From assembly GCF_030268685.1 (NCBI RefSeq), contig NZ_BSRQ01000025.1:62001-126000 (forward strand): a stretch of 64,000 nucleotides of DNA, written 5' to 3'. This DNA is from Microtetraspora sp. NBRC 13810 (GTDB taxonomy: Bacteria; Actinomycetota; Actinomycetes; Streptosporangiales; Streptosporangiaceae). Position 1 is the first letter of the stretch; the number at the start of each line of letters is the position of its first letter. Positions 49,569-60,480 of this stretch are shown piece by piece. The notes beneath the pieces were generated by a model, which searched no databases, was not told where the DNA came from, and saw only the letters and a list, made by a program, of their open reading frames with translations. The position numbers and the translations under genes were made by a program.

Positions 49569-50231
49569 ATGGCCGTACAGATCTCGCCCAGCATCCTGTC
49601 CGCCGACTTCGCCCGGCTCGCCGAGGAGGCGGCGGTGGTGCACAATGCCGACTGGTTGCACGTGGACGTCATGGACAACCACTTCGTCCCCAACCTGACC
49701 CTCGGGCTGCCGGTCGTGGAGGCGCTGCTCAAGGCCACCTCCACGCCCGTCGACTGCCACCTCATGATCGAGGACCCGGACCGGTGGGCGCCCGCCTACG
49801 CGGAGGCGGGGGCCGGCAGTGTGACCGTGCACGCGGAGGCCGCCAAGGCACCGGTGCGCACGTTGCGGCAGATCCGGGCGGCGGGCGCGCGGGCCGGGTT
49901 CGCGTTGAACCCCGCCACCGCGGTCGAGCCCTACGAGGACCTGCTCGGTGAGATCGACATGCTGCTGCTGATGACCGTCGAGCCGGGCTTCGGCGGGCAG
50001 CGGTTCCTCGACGTGGTGCTGCCGAAGGTGCGCAGGGCGCGTTCGCTGATCGCCGCGCACGGCGGGCAGGTGTGGTTGCAGGTGGACGGCGGGGTCTCGG
50101 CGGAGACGATCGAGCGCTGCGCCGAGGCCGGGGCCGACGTGTTCGTCGCGGGCAGCGCGGTCTACGGCGCGGACGACCCGGCCGCCGCCGTACAGAACCT
50201 GCGCGACCTCGCCGAGCGCGCCGCGCGCTGA
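49569..50231 (+). CDS. rpe: Ribulose-phosphate 3-epimerase
   Basis: Rpe interconverts ribulose 5-phosphate and xylulose 5-phosphate in the pentose phosphate pathway. The 220-residue barrel has [71 protein letters not shown] and [10 protein letters not shown]. The ATG at 49569 is directly before the first conserved strand. Longer frames upstream run through repeat DNA and were rejected. Confidence 0.97.
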   Translation: MAVQISPSILSADFARLAEEAAVVHNADWLHVDVMDNHFVPNLTLGLPVVEALLKATSTPVDCHLMIEDPDRWAPAYAEAGAGSVTVHAEAAKAPVRTLRQIRAAGARAGFALNPATAVEPYEDLLGEIDMLLLMTVEPGFGGQRFLDVVLPKVRRARSLIAAHGGQVWLQVDGGVSAETIERCAEAGADVFVAGSAVYGADDPAAAVQNLRDLAERAAR

Positions 50232-50279
50232 CCGGCCGGGGAAGTCCGCGAGCCCGGCCCCGAGGGTTTCCCGGGTCCG

Positions 50280-50420
50280 GGCTCGCCGCGTCCGGGGTCA
50301 GTGCGGGAGGGCGGGGGCGTCGGGTCCGGGGTCAGTGCGGGAGGGCGGGGATGCCGGGCCCGGGAAGTGCTGGACGGCAGGGGGTGCCGGGGCCGGGGTC
50401 AGTGCTGGAGGGCGGGGTCG
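50280..50420. repeat. Degenerate direct repeats between rpe and the opp operon
   Basis: GGGTCAGTGCGGGAGGGCGGGG-like units occur near 50297, 50330 and 50397, with GCCGGGSCCGGG fragments between them. The last copy runs into the 3' end of oppF. Confidence 0.7.
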
Positions 50421-51433
50421 AGGATGACGTTGCCGCCGTGTGAGGTGGGGTCCTCGGGGAAGTGGCAGGCGGTCAGGTGGCCGTCCCGGTTGCCCTGGAG
50501 GCGTACCAGCGGGGGCTCCTCCGTCGCGCACCTGTCCTGCGCCTTCCAGCACCGGGTGCGGAAGCGGCAGCCCGACGGCGGGTCGATCGGCGAGGGCACG
50601 TCGCCGGCCAGCCGGATCCGCTCGCGCGGCTCGGCCGTCACGTCGGCCTCGGGCACCGCGGACAGCAGCGCGTGCGTGTACGGGTGCCGGGGACGCTCGT
50701 AGAGGGAGTCCCGGTCCGCCACCTCGACGATCTTGCCGAGGTACATCACGGCGACCCGCTGCGAGAAGTGCCGCACGATGGCCAGGTCGTGCGCGATGAA
50801 CAGGAACGCGATGCCGAGATCCCGTTGCAGCGCCTGGAGCAGGTTCACCACCTGGGCCTGGATGGAGACGTCCAGCGCGGACACCGGCTCGTCGGCGATG
50901 ATCAGCTTGGGTTCCAGGGCGAGCGCGCGGGCGATGCCGATGCGCTGCCGCTGACCGCCGGAGAACTCGTGCGGGAAGCGGTTGTAGTGCTCGGGGTTGA
51001 GCCCGACGATCTCCAGCAGCTCGCGCACCCGGGCGTTCCTGCCGCCGGGCGGCGCGATGCCGTTGACCTCCATCGGCCCGCGGATGATGCCGCCCACCGT
51101 CTGGCGGGGGTTGAGCGACGAGTAGGGATCCTGGAAGATCATCTGGATCTCGGGCCGGATGGGCTTGAGTTCCCGGCGCGAGGAGTGCGCGATGTCCCTG
51201 CCCCGGTAGCGGACCGTGCCCGCCGTCGGTTCGAGCAGCCGGGCGGCCAGCCGTCCGGTGGTGGACTTGCCGCAGCCGGACTCGCCGACCAGCCCGACGC
51301 TCTCACCCGCGTGCACGGTCAGGTCCACGCCGTCCACGGCGTGCACCTGCGCGACCTGGCGCTTGACGATCAGGCCGCCCATGATGGGGAAGTGCTTGGT
51401 CAGCCCTGACATCTCCAGCAGGGGCTCGCTCAT
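50399..51433 (-). CDS. oppF: Oligopeptide ABC transporter ATP-binding protein OppF
   Basis: OppF is one of the two cytosolic ATPases of a peptide importer. The 344-residue protein has Walker A GESGCGKSTTGRLAARLLEP, Q-loop MIFQDPYSSLNPR, signature FSGGQRQRIGIARALALEP, Walker B LIIADEPVSALDV, the H-loop IAHDLAIVR, and the C-terminal oligopeptide/dipeptide transporter region with cysteines (SGCRFRTRCWKAQDRC...CHF), which in relatives can hold an Fe-S cluster. ATG 51433 overlaps the oppD stop. Confidence 0.95.
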   Translation of the reverse strand: MSEPLLEMSGLTKHFPIMGGLIVKRQVAQVHAVDGVDLTVHAGESVGLVGESGCGKSTTGRLAARLLEPTAGTVRYRGRDIAHSSRRELKPIRPEIQMIFQDPYSSLNPRQTVGGIIRGPMEVNGIAPPGGRNARVRELLEIVGLNPEHYNRFPHEFSGGQRQRIGIARALALEPKLIIADEPVSALDVSIQAQVVNLLQALQRDLGIAFLFIAHDLAIVRHFSQRVAVMYLGKIVEVADRDSLYERPRHPYTHALLSAVPEADVTAEPRERIRLAGDVPSPIDPPSGCRFRTRCWKAQDRCATEEPPLVRLQGNRDGHLTACHFPEDPTSHGGNVILDPALQH

Positions 51434-52452
51434 AGGTGTTCCTTGATCTGCTCGATGAAGATGTCCTGCTTCTGGGCCGGGGTCAGGTAGCAGGCGTCGC
51501 CGTGGCCGCGGTGCGGGGAGAGTTCGGGGCGTTCGCCGCGGCACATGTCGGGGCCGGCCAGCGCCTGGAAGTCGCAGCGCGGGTGGAACGGGCAGCCCGG
51601 CGGGACGTTGATCAGGCTGGGCGGGGTGCCGCGCACCGGGACGAGCGGCACGTCGACCGGCGCGTGCAGCCGCGGCATGGAGGACAGCAGCCCCCAGGTG
51701 TAGGGGTGGCGCGGGCTGCCGAGCACCTCGCGCACCGTGCCGCGCTCCACCGCCCGGCCGGCGTACATCACCAGCACCTCGTGGGCGGCGCCGGCCACCA
51801 CGCCGAGGTCGTGCGTGATCAGGATGATCGCGGTGCCGAACTGCTGCTGGAGGTCCTTGAGCAGGTCGATGATCTGCGCCTGGACGGTCACGTCGAGCGC
51901 GGTGGTCGGCTCGTCGGCGATGAGCAGGTCCGGGTCGCAGACCAGGGCCATCGCGATCATCACGCGCTGCCGCATGCCGCCGGAGAACTGGTGCGGGTAG
52001 TCGTCCACCCGGGTCTGCGCGTGCGGGATGCCGACCCTGCGCAGCATCTCCACCGCGCGGTCCCGCGCCTCCTTGCGGCTCGCTCCGGTGTGCTTGCGGA
52101 ACGTCTCACCGATCTGGCGGCCCACCGAGTGGTACGGCGAGAGCGAGGTGAGCGGATCCTGGAAGATCATCGCGACCTTGTTGCCCCTGAGCCGCTCCAA
52201 CTGGGACTTGGGCGCCCGGACGAGTTCGTCCCCGTCGAGGGTGATCTCCCCGGTGATCCGGCTGTGCGCGGGATTGTGCAGGCCGAGGATGGCGAGGTTG
52301 GTCACCGACTTGCCGGATCCGGACTCGCCCACGATGCCGAGCGTGGTCCCCTTCTCCACGTCGAAGGAGAGCCCGTCCACCGCGTGGACGACACCGTCCT
52401 CGGTGTGGAAGTCGACGGTCAGATCGCGGACCGACAGGAACGGGGTGGTCAA
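51430..52452 (-). CDS. oppD: Oligopeptide ABC transporter ATP-binding protein OppD
   Basis: The second ATPase of the peptide importer, 340 residues: [16 protein letters not shown] (Walker A), [17 protein letters not shown] (Q-loop), [34 protein letters not shown] (signature and Walker B), [10 protein letters not shown] (H-loop), and the C-terminal cysteine region [13 protein letters not shown]...MCRGERP. TTG start at 52452 with AGGAG 8 nt upstream. Confidence 0.95.
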   Translation of the reverse strand: MTTPFLSVRDLTVDFHTEDGVVHAVDGLSFDVEKGTTLGIVGESGSGKSVTNLAILGLHNPAHSRITGEITLDGDELVRAPKSQLERLRGNKVAMIFQDPLTSLSPYHSVGRQIGETFRKHTGASRKEARDRAVEMLRRVGIPHAQTRVDDYPHQFSGGMRQRVMIAMALVCDPDLLIADEPTTALDVTVQAQIIDLLKDLQQQFGTAIILITHDLGVVAGAAHEVLVMYAGRAVERGTVREVLGSPRHPYTWGLLSSMPRLHAPVDVPLVPVRGTPPSLINVPPGCPFHPRCDFQALAGPDMCRGERPELSPHRGHGDACYLTPAQKQDIFIEQIKEHL

Positions 52453-52462
52453 CGGAAGGCTC

Positions 52463-53440
52463 CTAGTTCAGCCGCACGCGCGGGTCGATGAAGGCGTAGA
52501 CGGCGTCGACGACGATGTTGAACAGCACGATGGCGGTGGCGGAGACGAGCACGACGCCGAGCAGCATCGGCAGGTCCTGGTTCTCCACGGCCTTGATGGA
52601 CAGCTCGCCGATGCCGTGCAGGCTGAAGGTCTGCTCGGTGATGATCGCGCCGCCGAGCAGCACGCCGAGGTCCACGCCGAAGATCGTCACGATGGGCCCC
52701 ATCGAGCCGCGCCAGGCGAAGCGCAGGAAGACGGTCCGGGTGGACATGCCCTTGGCGCGCGCGGTGCGCACGTAGTCCTCGCTGAGCTGCTCGACCATGG
52801 ACGACCGGGTCATCCTGGTGTAGTTGGCGGTGAAGATGATCGACAACACCAGCCAGGGGAGCAGGAGGCCACTGGCCCACGCCACCGGATTAGCGGTGAA
52901 GTCGTGATATGTCGGTCGTTGGAGGATCTGGGTCTGATCGACCAGAATCCAGGTGGCCAGCACGCCGACGAAGTAGATCTGCATCGACGCGCCGAGCAGC
53001 GACGCCGAACTCGCGATCTTGTCCAGCGCCCGGCCCTGCCGCGCCGCGGCCACCATGCCCGCGCCGACGCCGAAGAACAGGAACACGACCGCCGCCCCGA
53101 TCGTCAGCGACAGCGTCGTCGGGAAGCGGTCGACGATCGCGTTGAAGATCGGCTCCTGGTTGACGAACGAGTAGCCCAGGCAGGGGGCGTCGCAGTGCCC
53201 GTAGGTGAAGTCGCGCCCGGTGAAGATGGCGGTCAGCCAGTGCCAGTACTGCAGGAAGACCGGCTCGTCGATGCCCATGTTGTGACGGACGATCTCAAGG
53301 CTCTCCGGCGTGCAGAGCTTGCCGCACGCGAGCCTGGCCGGGTCACGGGGGATCGCGAAGAACAAGAAGAACGTGACGGCGCTGATGATCAGCAAGATCA
53401 CCACGGCGCCGAGGATCCTGCGGATCAGGAAGCGGTACAT
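52463..53440 (-). CDS. oppB: Oligopeptide ABC transporter permease OppB
   Basis: OppB is one of two membrane permeases. The 325-residue protein starts with MYRFLIRRILGAVVILLIISAVTFFLF (helix 1), a periplasmic loop with cysteines, then helices TLSLTIGAAVVFLFFGVGAGMV, ASGLLLPWLVLSIIFTANYTRM, and the EAA loop region MVEQLSEDYVRTARAKGMSTRTVFLRFAWRGSMGP that contacts the ATPases. Family length is normal. Confidence 0.95.
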   Translation of the reverse strand: MYRFLIRRILGAVVILLIISAVTFFLFFAIPRDPARLACGKLCTPESLEIVRHNMGIDEPVFLQYWHWLTAIFTGRDFTYGHCDAPCLGYSFVNQEPIFNAIVDRFPTTLSLTIGAAVVFLFFGVGAGMVAAARQGRALDKIASSASLLGASMQIYFVGVLATWILVDQTQILQRPTYHDFTANPVAWASGLLLPWLVLSIIFTANYTRMTRSSMVEQLSEDYVRTARAKGMSTRTVFLRFAWRGSMGPIVTIFGVDLGVLLGGAIITEQTFSLHGIGELSIKAVENQDLPMLLGVVLVSATAIVLFNIVVDAVYAFIDPRVRLN

Positions 53441-53454
53441 GGGCTCTCCGGTGG

Positions 53455-53492
53455 GCCGTGGCGGGCGGGTCTCGCGACCGGCCCGCCACGGC
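53455..53492 (-). promoter_or_regulatory. Long hairpin between oppA and oppB
   Basis: GCCGTGGCGGGC (53455-53466) pairs perfectly with GCCCGCCACGGC (53481-53492). A further GGTC/GACC stem and a 4-nt loop lie inside. It starts 15 nt upstream of oppB. It probably limits read-through or stabilises oppA mRNA. Confidence 0.65.
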
Positions 53493-53600
53493 GGGTTTCA
53501 CTGGGTGACGCGGGTGTCCTGCGGGGGGCGGTCACGGGTGGCGCGCGCCTCCGCGTGGCGGACGGTCACCGCGCGGTACGGATGTCCGCGGGCGGAACGG

Positions 53601-55388
53601 TCACTGCTTGACGTAGACGTCCGTCGGAGACTGCTCGCCCGTCACGATGTCGAACTTCACCCCGCCCAGACCGGAGCCGTACAGGCCGAAGTAGGTCTGG
53701 TAGGCCTCGGGCACGATCGGGGCCTGCTCCATGATCTGCCTGTCCACGGCGGCCCACGCCTTGCCCGCCTCGACCGGGTCGGTGATCGCGGCGGCCTTGT
53801 CGATGGCGTCGTTGATCTCCGGCACGTTCAGGTGCGAGTAGTTCGGCGCCTGGTCGGCGATCTGCCGGCCGTCGTAGGTCGGCGCGAGCGCGGTGTAGCC
53901 GGTGGGCCAGTCGGCCGCCCAGCCGCCCCAGTACAGGTCGTACGGGTTGTCCACGTGACCGATCGCGTCGTAGTACGTGGTGGAGTTGAGCGGCTTGGTG
54001 ACCACCTTGAAGCCGGCCTTCTCCAGGCCCGTCTTGATCGCGACGGCGACCTTCTCCTGGACCGGGGTCTGGTTGTAGGCGTAGACGATCGTCGGGTTCG
54101 GCTGGCCCGCCTCGGTGAGCAGCTGCTTGGCCGCCTCCGGGTCGCCCTGCGGCTTGGCGAGCTTGCCGTACAGGTCGAAGGGCTCGTAGCCGAGGACGGT
54201 CGGGCTCATGATCGTGGTGGCGTACTTGCCGTAGCCGATCTCGCCGCCCTGCAGCTGGCGCTCCTGCTGCATCGGGAACGCCTTGATGATCGCCTGGCGG
54301 ACCTTGACGTCCTTGATCCGGCTGGTGTTGATGTTGAAGAAGGTGGTGAACGGGGTGAGGCCCCGGACCGTCCGCTTCATCAGCTCGGGATCGTTCACGA
54401 CCTGCTGGAGCCGCTCGGGCGCCACCGGGTTGTGGAAGGTCATGGTGTTCTTGTCGGTGCCGTTGTCGGCGATGAACCGGTCCGTCGACTGGAGCGACTG
54501 GACACCGAACTCCATGTGCCACTTGTCCGGGTAGGCGTTCCGGATCGGGTCCGTCGCCGGGTCCCAGAACTCGTTCCGCTCCAGGTCCAGCGACTTGTCC
54601 GTGACGTGGCTCACGATCTTGTACGGACCGGAGGAGTACGGCATCTTGTCGTACTTCTCCTTCGTGTCGTGCTTCTCCGGCACGATGCCGAAGCCGGTCA
54701 TGGCCACGGTGAAGTTGAAGTCGGTGTGCGCCGAGTTCAGGTGGAACACGATGGTCTTGTCGTCCACCGCCTCGATCGTGTCCAGATGCTTGCCCTCGTA
54801 CGGGCCGGTGTACTTCTCACCCTCGGGCAGCAGCCACTGCTCGGCGTAGGGCGGGCCCTCCGGCGTGAACGACGCGAAGAGCCGCTCGAAGGAGTGCTTG
54901 ACGTCGGCCGAGGTGATCGCCGAGCCGTCCTGCCACTTGATGCCGTCCTTGAGGACGAACTTCCAGGTCTTGCCGTTGTCGTCGGTGCTGCCCGGGTCGG
55001 TGGCGAGGTCGCCGACGAGCTTGAGGGAGCCGTCGGGGGCCGTCTTGAACTCGGTGAGCTGACGGGTGAACAGCTTGGAGGCGCTGGAGTTGTAGTTCAG
55101 GTAGACCCGGGCCGGGTCGAGGTGGGAGAAGTCGTCCCGGTCGATCATGTTGACCGTGCCGCCCTTGGTGGCTCCCGGCTCCGGGGCGGCGGGGCCGGTG
55201 GAGTCCTGCGCGGTACCCACCGTGATCTTGCTGACCGCCTGCGTGTCCTGGGTCGGGGTGGGTGCCGCGGCCCCGGAGGGAGCGGCTGCGCCGCCCCCGC
55301 CGCCACCCGACGCGCAGGCGGAGAGCGCCAGCGCGCCCGCCGCGAAGAGCGCGACGGTTGCCGCGGCCCGCTTCCTCGGAGATGTCAT
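53601..55388 (-). CDS. oppA: Peptide-binding lipoprotein OppA (SBP family 5)
   Basis: This is the solute-binding protein of the importer, lipid-anchored outside the membrane. The 595-residue product has a lipoprotein signal with lipobox LALSAC (KRAAATVALFAAGALALSAC), a Gly/Ala/Pro spacer, the SBP_bac_5 signature region DGSAITSADVKHSFERLFA, and typical YSSGPYKI, KVRQAIIKAFPM, VATKPLN-like strands. Peptide or other substrate (nickel, sugar) cannot be told. Confidence 0.94.
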   Translation of the reverse strand: MTSPRKRAAATVALFAAGALALSACASGGGGGGAAAPSGAAAPTPTQDTQAVSKITVGTAQDSTGPAAPEPGATKGGTVNMIDRDDFSHLDPARVYLNYNSSASKLFTRQLTEFKTAPDGSLKLVGDLATDPGSTDDNGKTWKFVLKDGIKWQDGSAITSADVKHSFERLFASFTPEGPPYAEQWLLPEGEKYTGPYEGKHLDTIEAVDDKTIVFHLNSAHTDFNFTVAMTGFGIVPEKHDTKEKYDKMPYSSGPYKIVSHVTDKSLDLERNEFWDPATDPIRNAYPDKWHMEFGVQSLQSTDRFIADNGTDKNTMTFHNPVAPERLQQVVNDPELMKRTVRGLTPFTTFFNINTSRIKDVKVRQAIIKAFPMQQERQLQGGEIGYGKYATTIMSPTVLGYEPFDLYGKLAKPQGDPEAAKQLLTEAGQPNPTIVYAYNQTPVQEKVAVAIKTGLEKAGFKVVTKPLNSTTYYDAIGHVDNPYDLYWGGWAADWPTGYTALAPTYDGRQIADQAPNYSHLNVPEINDAIDKAAAITDPVEAGKAWAAVDRQIMEQAPIVPEAYQTYFGLYGSGLGGVKFDIVTGEQSPTDVYVKQ

Positions 55389-55399
55389 GACTTCCTTCC

Positions 55400-56413
55400 T
55401 TATCTACGGGTCTTGGGATCGAGCGCGTCCCGGACCGAATCCCCGAGCAGGTTGAAGGCGAGCACGAAGATCACCATCGCCACTCCCGGGAAGATGAGAA
55501 ACGTGATGTCGTCGCGGTAGACCTCGGCACCGCGCTGGATCATCCGCCCCCAGTCGGGGGTGGGCTCGACGATGCCGACACCGAGGAAGGACAGTCCCGC
55601 CTCGGCCGTGACGAACGCGGGGAGCAGCAGCGTCGACTGGATGATGATCGGCGTCCAGAGGTTCGGCAGCAGCTCCTTGAAGACGATCCGCGCCGGCGAC
55701 GCGCCGCTCACCCGGGCGGCCTCCACGAACTCCCGCTCCCGCAGCGAGAGCACCTGCCCGCGCAGCAGGCGGGCGATCGTGGCCCACCCGAACAGGGTGA
55801 GCACGGTGATCAGCGAGACCGCGCGCAGCCAGGTGGGGGTCTCCTCCTCGGGGGAGACGAAGAGCGACTCCACCACGGGCATGAACGCGATGAAGAACAG
55901 CGTGGAGGGGAACGACAGCAGGATGTCGATGATCCGGCCGATCAGGTAGTCGGTCTTCCCGCCCGCGTAGCCCGCCGTGATGCCCACGACGACGCCGATC
56001 AACGCGGTCAGCAGGGTGGCGGCCGCCGCGATCAGCAGCGAGGTCCTGATGCCGTAGACGAGCATCATGAACACGTCGCGGCCGAGACCGGGTTCCAGGC
56101 CGAACCAGAACTGGTCGCTGATGCCGCCGTTCGGCAGGATCGGATACCCGAAATCGTTGAGCAGGCCCGGCGTCTCCTGGCCGTACTGCGTGTACGGATC
56201 GTTTCCGTAGGCCGCCGAGATGAGCGGGGCGAAGATCCCGACGAGAAAGAACAGGATGACGACGACGGCGGAGATCACGCCGACGCGGTCACGCCGGAAT
56301 CTGAGCCACATCAACCGCCCGGGCGAACGCCCGACGGTCTCGGGCGTATGCGCCTTCTGGTCCGCGCCGGGGTCCACCGAGGTGTCGGACGCGGCTGGTA
56401 CAGGCATGGTCAT
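55400..56413 (-). CDS. oppC: Oligopeptide ABC transporter permease OppC
   Basis: The second permease. It has a cytosolic N-terminus (ETVGRSPGRLMWLRFRRDRVGV), helix VISAVVVILFFLVGIFAPLIS, a loop with FGLEPGLGRDVFMMLVYGIRTSL, and the EAA loop region LREREFVEAARVSGASPARIVFKELLPNLWTP, ending LLGDSVRDALDPKTRR. The ATG at 56413 gives about 337 residues; a TTG at 56431 is an alternative. It is transcribed first, before the binding protein, which is unusual for opp operons. Confidence 0.94.
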   Translation of the reverse strand: MTMPVPAASDTSVDPGADQKAHTPETVGRSPGRLMWLRFRRDRVGVISAVVVILFFLVGIFAPLISAAYGNDPYTQYGQETPGLLNDFGYPILPNGGISDQFWFGLEPGLGRDVFMMLVYGIRTSLLIAAAATLLTALIGVVVGITAGYAGGKTDYLIGRIIDILLSFPSTLFFIAFMPVVESLFVSPEEETPTWLRAVSLITVLTLFGWATIARLLRGQVLSLREREFVEAARVSGASPARIVFKELLPNLWTPIIIQSTLLLPAFVTAEAGLSFLGVGIVEPTPDWGRMIQRGAEVYRDDITFLIFPGVAMVIFVLAFNLLGDSVRDALDPKTRR

Positions 56414-56761
56414 CGTATAGAGGGCCCCCAAGAACGGCGCCGGGTGTTTCGGCTCCCGGCCAGGAGGAACCTTTGCAAAACCTGTTGACCTAATTCAATC
56501 CCCTGAACCATGATTTTTTTGGATCAGGTGTTTGTTGTGGAAAGTAGACCAGGTTGTGCCTCTCGTTCCATTGACCTGGTAGGGGGGTCCTGTGGTGGAA
56601 TATAACCACCCTCAAGAATTGAATTTCACGGTTTTGTGACACGGTCATGACACGCCCCGGACATTGATCTGGAATTATGCGCCGCCGCCTTTTGGGCCCC
56701 TGTGTGCGCGGGGCCGGCCGGGGTAGCCTCTCGCCTGAACGGGTCTTGAGCGGAGGCGGCG
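56414..56761. other. AT-rich intergenic region of the opp operon and mpaB-like gene
   Basis: 348 nt, much richer in A+T than the rest of the window. It holds two palindromes: CCTGAACC (56502-56509) / GGATCAGG (56521-56528) around a T-run, and GGTGG (56594-56598) / CCACC (56606-56610) around AATATAA. TTGACCTAATT and TTGACCTGGTA repeat. The opp and mpaB-like promoters and operators probably lie here. Confidence 0.6.
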
Positions 56762-57610
56762 ATGGACCAGGACACAGGCCGGGGCGTGCACGAGCGCGAG
56801 CCTGACCACGGGCTGTTCGGGCCGGGGTCGGTCACCTGGCGGGTGATGGGGGAGCCGATCCTCCTCGTGGGCGGCTTCCGCGCGCTGCTCATGCAGGGGC
56901 TGCACCCCAGGGCGATGCGCGGCGTGATCCAGAACTCCGCGCTCATGGACGCCGGAGAGGCGTGGGCGCGTTTCTCCCGCACCACCGAGTTCGTCCGGGT
57001 GCGCACCTACGGCACGAGCGCCGAGGTGGCCAGGGCGGGGGAGCGGGTCAGGCGGATCCACGCCGCGCTCACCGCGTACGACCCCGACACCGGTGAGCGC
57101 TACCGCCTCGACGACCCCGACGCGCTGCGGTGGGTGCACGTCGGCGAGGTGGACTCCTACCTGTCGGTGGCCCGGCGCGCGGGCGTGCGCCTCACCGGCG
57201 CGGAGGCCGACAGGTTCGTCGCCGAGTGGCGGGCCGCGGCCGGGGTCGTCGGGCTGGACCCGGCGAGCGTCCCCGGCTCGGTCGCGGAGATGCGCGACTA
57301 CATCGAGGCCCGGCGGCCCGATCTCTACTTCGTGCCCGAGGCGGTCCACCCGGTGCGCCTCGCGGTCAACCCGCCGCTGCCGCTCCAACTCACGCCGCTG
57401 CGCCCGGTCTTCCCGCTGATCATGGGACTCGCGTTCGCCTCGCTGCCCCGCTGGGCGCGCAGGATGTACGGCGTGCCGGCCACCCCGATCGACGACCTGT
57501 GGGCGAGCGCCACGCTGAAGACCTTCCACCGCGGCCTCGCCCTGCTGCCCGCGCGGCTCAGGTACTCGCCCGACGCGCGCAGGGCCAGACGCCTCATGGC
57601 CGCCTCGTGA
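56762..57610 (+). CDS. MpaB-family oxygenase (DUF2236)
   Basis: A 282-residue protein of the MpaB/rubber oxygenase-like family, named from latex-clearing and mycophenolic acid genes; some members use heme b. Visible are the N-terminal WRVMGEPILLVGGFRALLMQGLHPRAMRGV, SRTTEFVRVRTYGTSAEVARAGERVRRIHAAL, DPDALRWVHVGEVDSYL and a hydrophobic C-terminal half (PLRPVFPLIMGLAFASLP). The substrate is unknown. GGAGGCGG precedes the ATG by a few nt. Confidence 0.85.
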   Translation: MDQDTGRGVHEREPDHGLFGPGSVTWRVMGEPILLVGGFRALLMQGLHPRAMRGVIQNSALMDAGEAWARFSRTTEFVRVRTYGTSAEVARAGERVRRIHAALTAYDPDTGERYRLDDPDALRWVHVGEVDSYLSVARRAGVRLTGAEADRFVAEWRAAAGVVGLDPASVPGSVAEMRDYIEARRPDLYFVPEAVHPVRLAVNPPLPLQLTPLRPVFPLIMGLAFASLPRWARRMYGVPATPIDDLWASATLKTFHRGLALLPARLRYSPDARRARRLMAAS

Positions 57611-57731
57611 CCGCCCCATGACCTCCTCCCGGCCCCTCTGAGGGCCGTCCGGGGGTCGCCTGTACAAGGGCGGGCGGGACAGGCCGGTCGCGCGCGGCCC
57701 GGGACGGCGTGGCAGACTGGCAGCAGAGCAA
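57611..57731. other. Intergenic before the FMN riboswitch
   Basis: 121 nt with no gene. It should contain the riboflavin operon promoter, which I could not place. Confidence 0.4.
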
Positions 57732-57858
57732 GCGTGCTCCGGGGTCGGTGAAATTCCGAACCGGCGGTGAAAGTCCGCGACCCGGCCGAATCCATCGGCC
57801 GGTTGATCCGGTGAAATTCCGGGACCGACGGTGAGAGTCCGGATGGGAGGCAGCACGC
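57732..57858 (+). ncRNA. FMN riboswitch (RFN element) of the riboflavin operon
   Basis: A P1 stem GCGTGCT / AGCACGC (57732-57738, 57852-57858) encloses the RFN blocks in order: GGGTCGGTGAAATTCCG, ACCGGCGGTGAAAGTCC, a GGCCG/CGGCC variable stem, GGTGAAATTCCGG and ACCGACGGTGAGAGTCCGGATGGGAGG. FMN binding would lower expression of ribE-ribBA-ribH. All conserved blocks are intact. Confidence 0.97.
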
Positions 57859-57892
57859 GGGCGGCAGGCGTCTCACGGCGTCGGCCGTGGGC

Positions 57893-57911
57893 GGGCGCAC
57901 CTAGTGCGCCC
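57893..57911 (+). terminator. Hairpin of the FMN riboswitch expression platform
   Basis: GGGCGCAC-CTA-GTGCGCCC is a perfect 8-bp stem 35 nt after the riboswitch, followed by GTTCTGT. It is a likely attenuator ahead of ribE. Confidence 0.65.
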
Positions 57912-58036
57912 GTTCTGTGCGACCCCCGGGGCCCGCCATGGCTGAAGCGAAGGCCGGCGGCGAGCGGGAGGCCCGGGTGACGTCCATCTGTGCGCGCGCT
58001 CCTCGCACGGCCGTGAGCCGGGAGGAGTGAACGGGC

Positions 58037-58645
58037 ATGTTCACCGGCATCATCGAGGAGCTGGGGCAGGTGGCCGCGGTCGAGCCGCGGCGTGACGCGG
58101 CGCGGGTCTCGATCCGCGGCAAGACCGTCACCTCGGACGCGCGGCACGGCGACTCGATCGCCGTCAACGGCGTCTGCCTGACGGTGGTGGACGTCCAGGG
58201 CGACGTGTTCTCCGCGGACGTGATGAAGGAGACCCTGGACCGCAGCGCCCTGGGCGCGCTCGCCGAGGGCGCCAGGGTCAACCTGGAGCGAGCGGTGCGC
58301 GCCGGCCAGCGGCTCGGCGGGCACATCGTGCAGGGACACGTGGACGGCACCGGGACGCTGCTGAGCAGGACGCCCGCCGAGCACTGGCACGTGGTGCGGA
58401 TCTCGCTGCCCCCCGCCCTGAACCGCTACGTGGTGGAGAAGGGGTCGATCGCGGTCGACGGGGTGAGCCTGACCGTCACGGAGGTCGACGAGGAGGGCTT
58501 CGCCCTCGGCCTGATCCCCGTGACGCTGGAGCTCACCACCCTGGGCTGGAAGCGGCCGGGCGACCCGGTGAACCTCGAAGTAGACGTGATCGCGAAATAT
58601 GTGGAGAAGCTGGTCGGTTCGCGTAGCGGAGAGGGCAGACCGTGA
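58037..58645 (+). CDS. ribE: Riboflavin synthase alpha subunit
   Basis: This enzyme converts two 6,7-dimethyl-8-ribityllumazine molecules to riboflavin. The 202-residue protein has two lumazine-binding barrels: [16 protein letters not shown]...[13 protein letters not shown]...SADVMKETL and [13 protein letters not shown]...[11 protein letters not shown]...[13 protein letters not shown]. The first gene behind the FMN riboswitch. AGGAG precedes the ATG. No ribD gene is next to it. Confidence 0.97.
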   Translation: MFTGIIEELGQVAAVEPRRDAARVSIRGKTVTSDARHGDSIAVNGVCLTVVDVQGDVFSADVMKETLDRSALGALAEGARVNLERAVRAGQRLGGHIVQGHVDGTGTLLSRTPAEHWHVVRISLPPALNRYVVEKGSIAVDGVSLTVTEVDEEGFALGLIPVTLELTTLGWKRPGDPVNLEVDVIAKYVEKLVGSRSGEGRP

Positions 58646-58665
58646 GACGGGCCGAGGAGACGGGC

Positions 58666-60350
<1,685 letters not shown>

Positions 60351-60480
60351 CCGGGACGGCCCGACACGCGTGCGCGGCGGGACGGAGGACCGGGCGGGGT
60401 GTGCGGTAGGTTGCGTTCGTCCACGCCGATCCAAGATCGATCGGCGGCCTCGCGACCACGGAACGACATTGAGAGACCCG

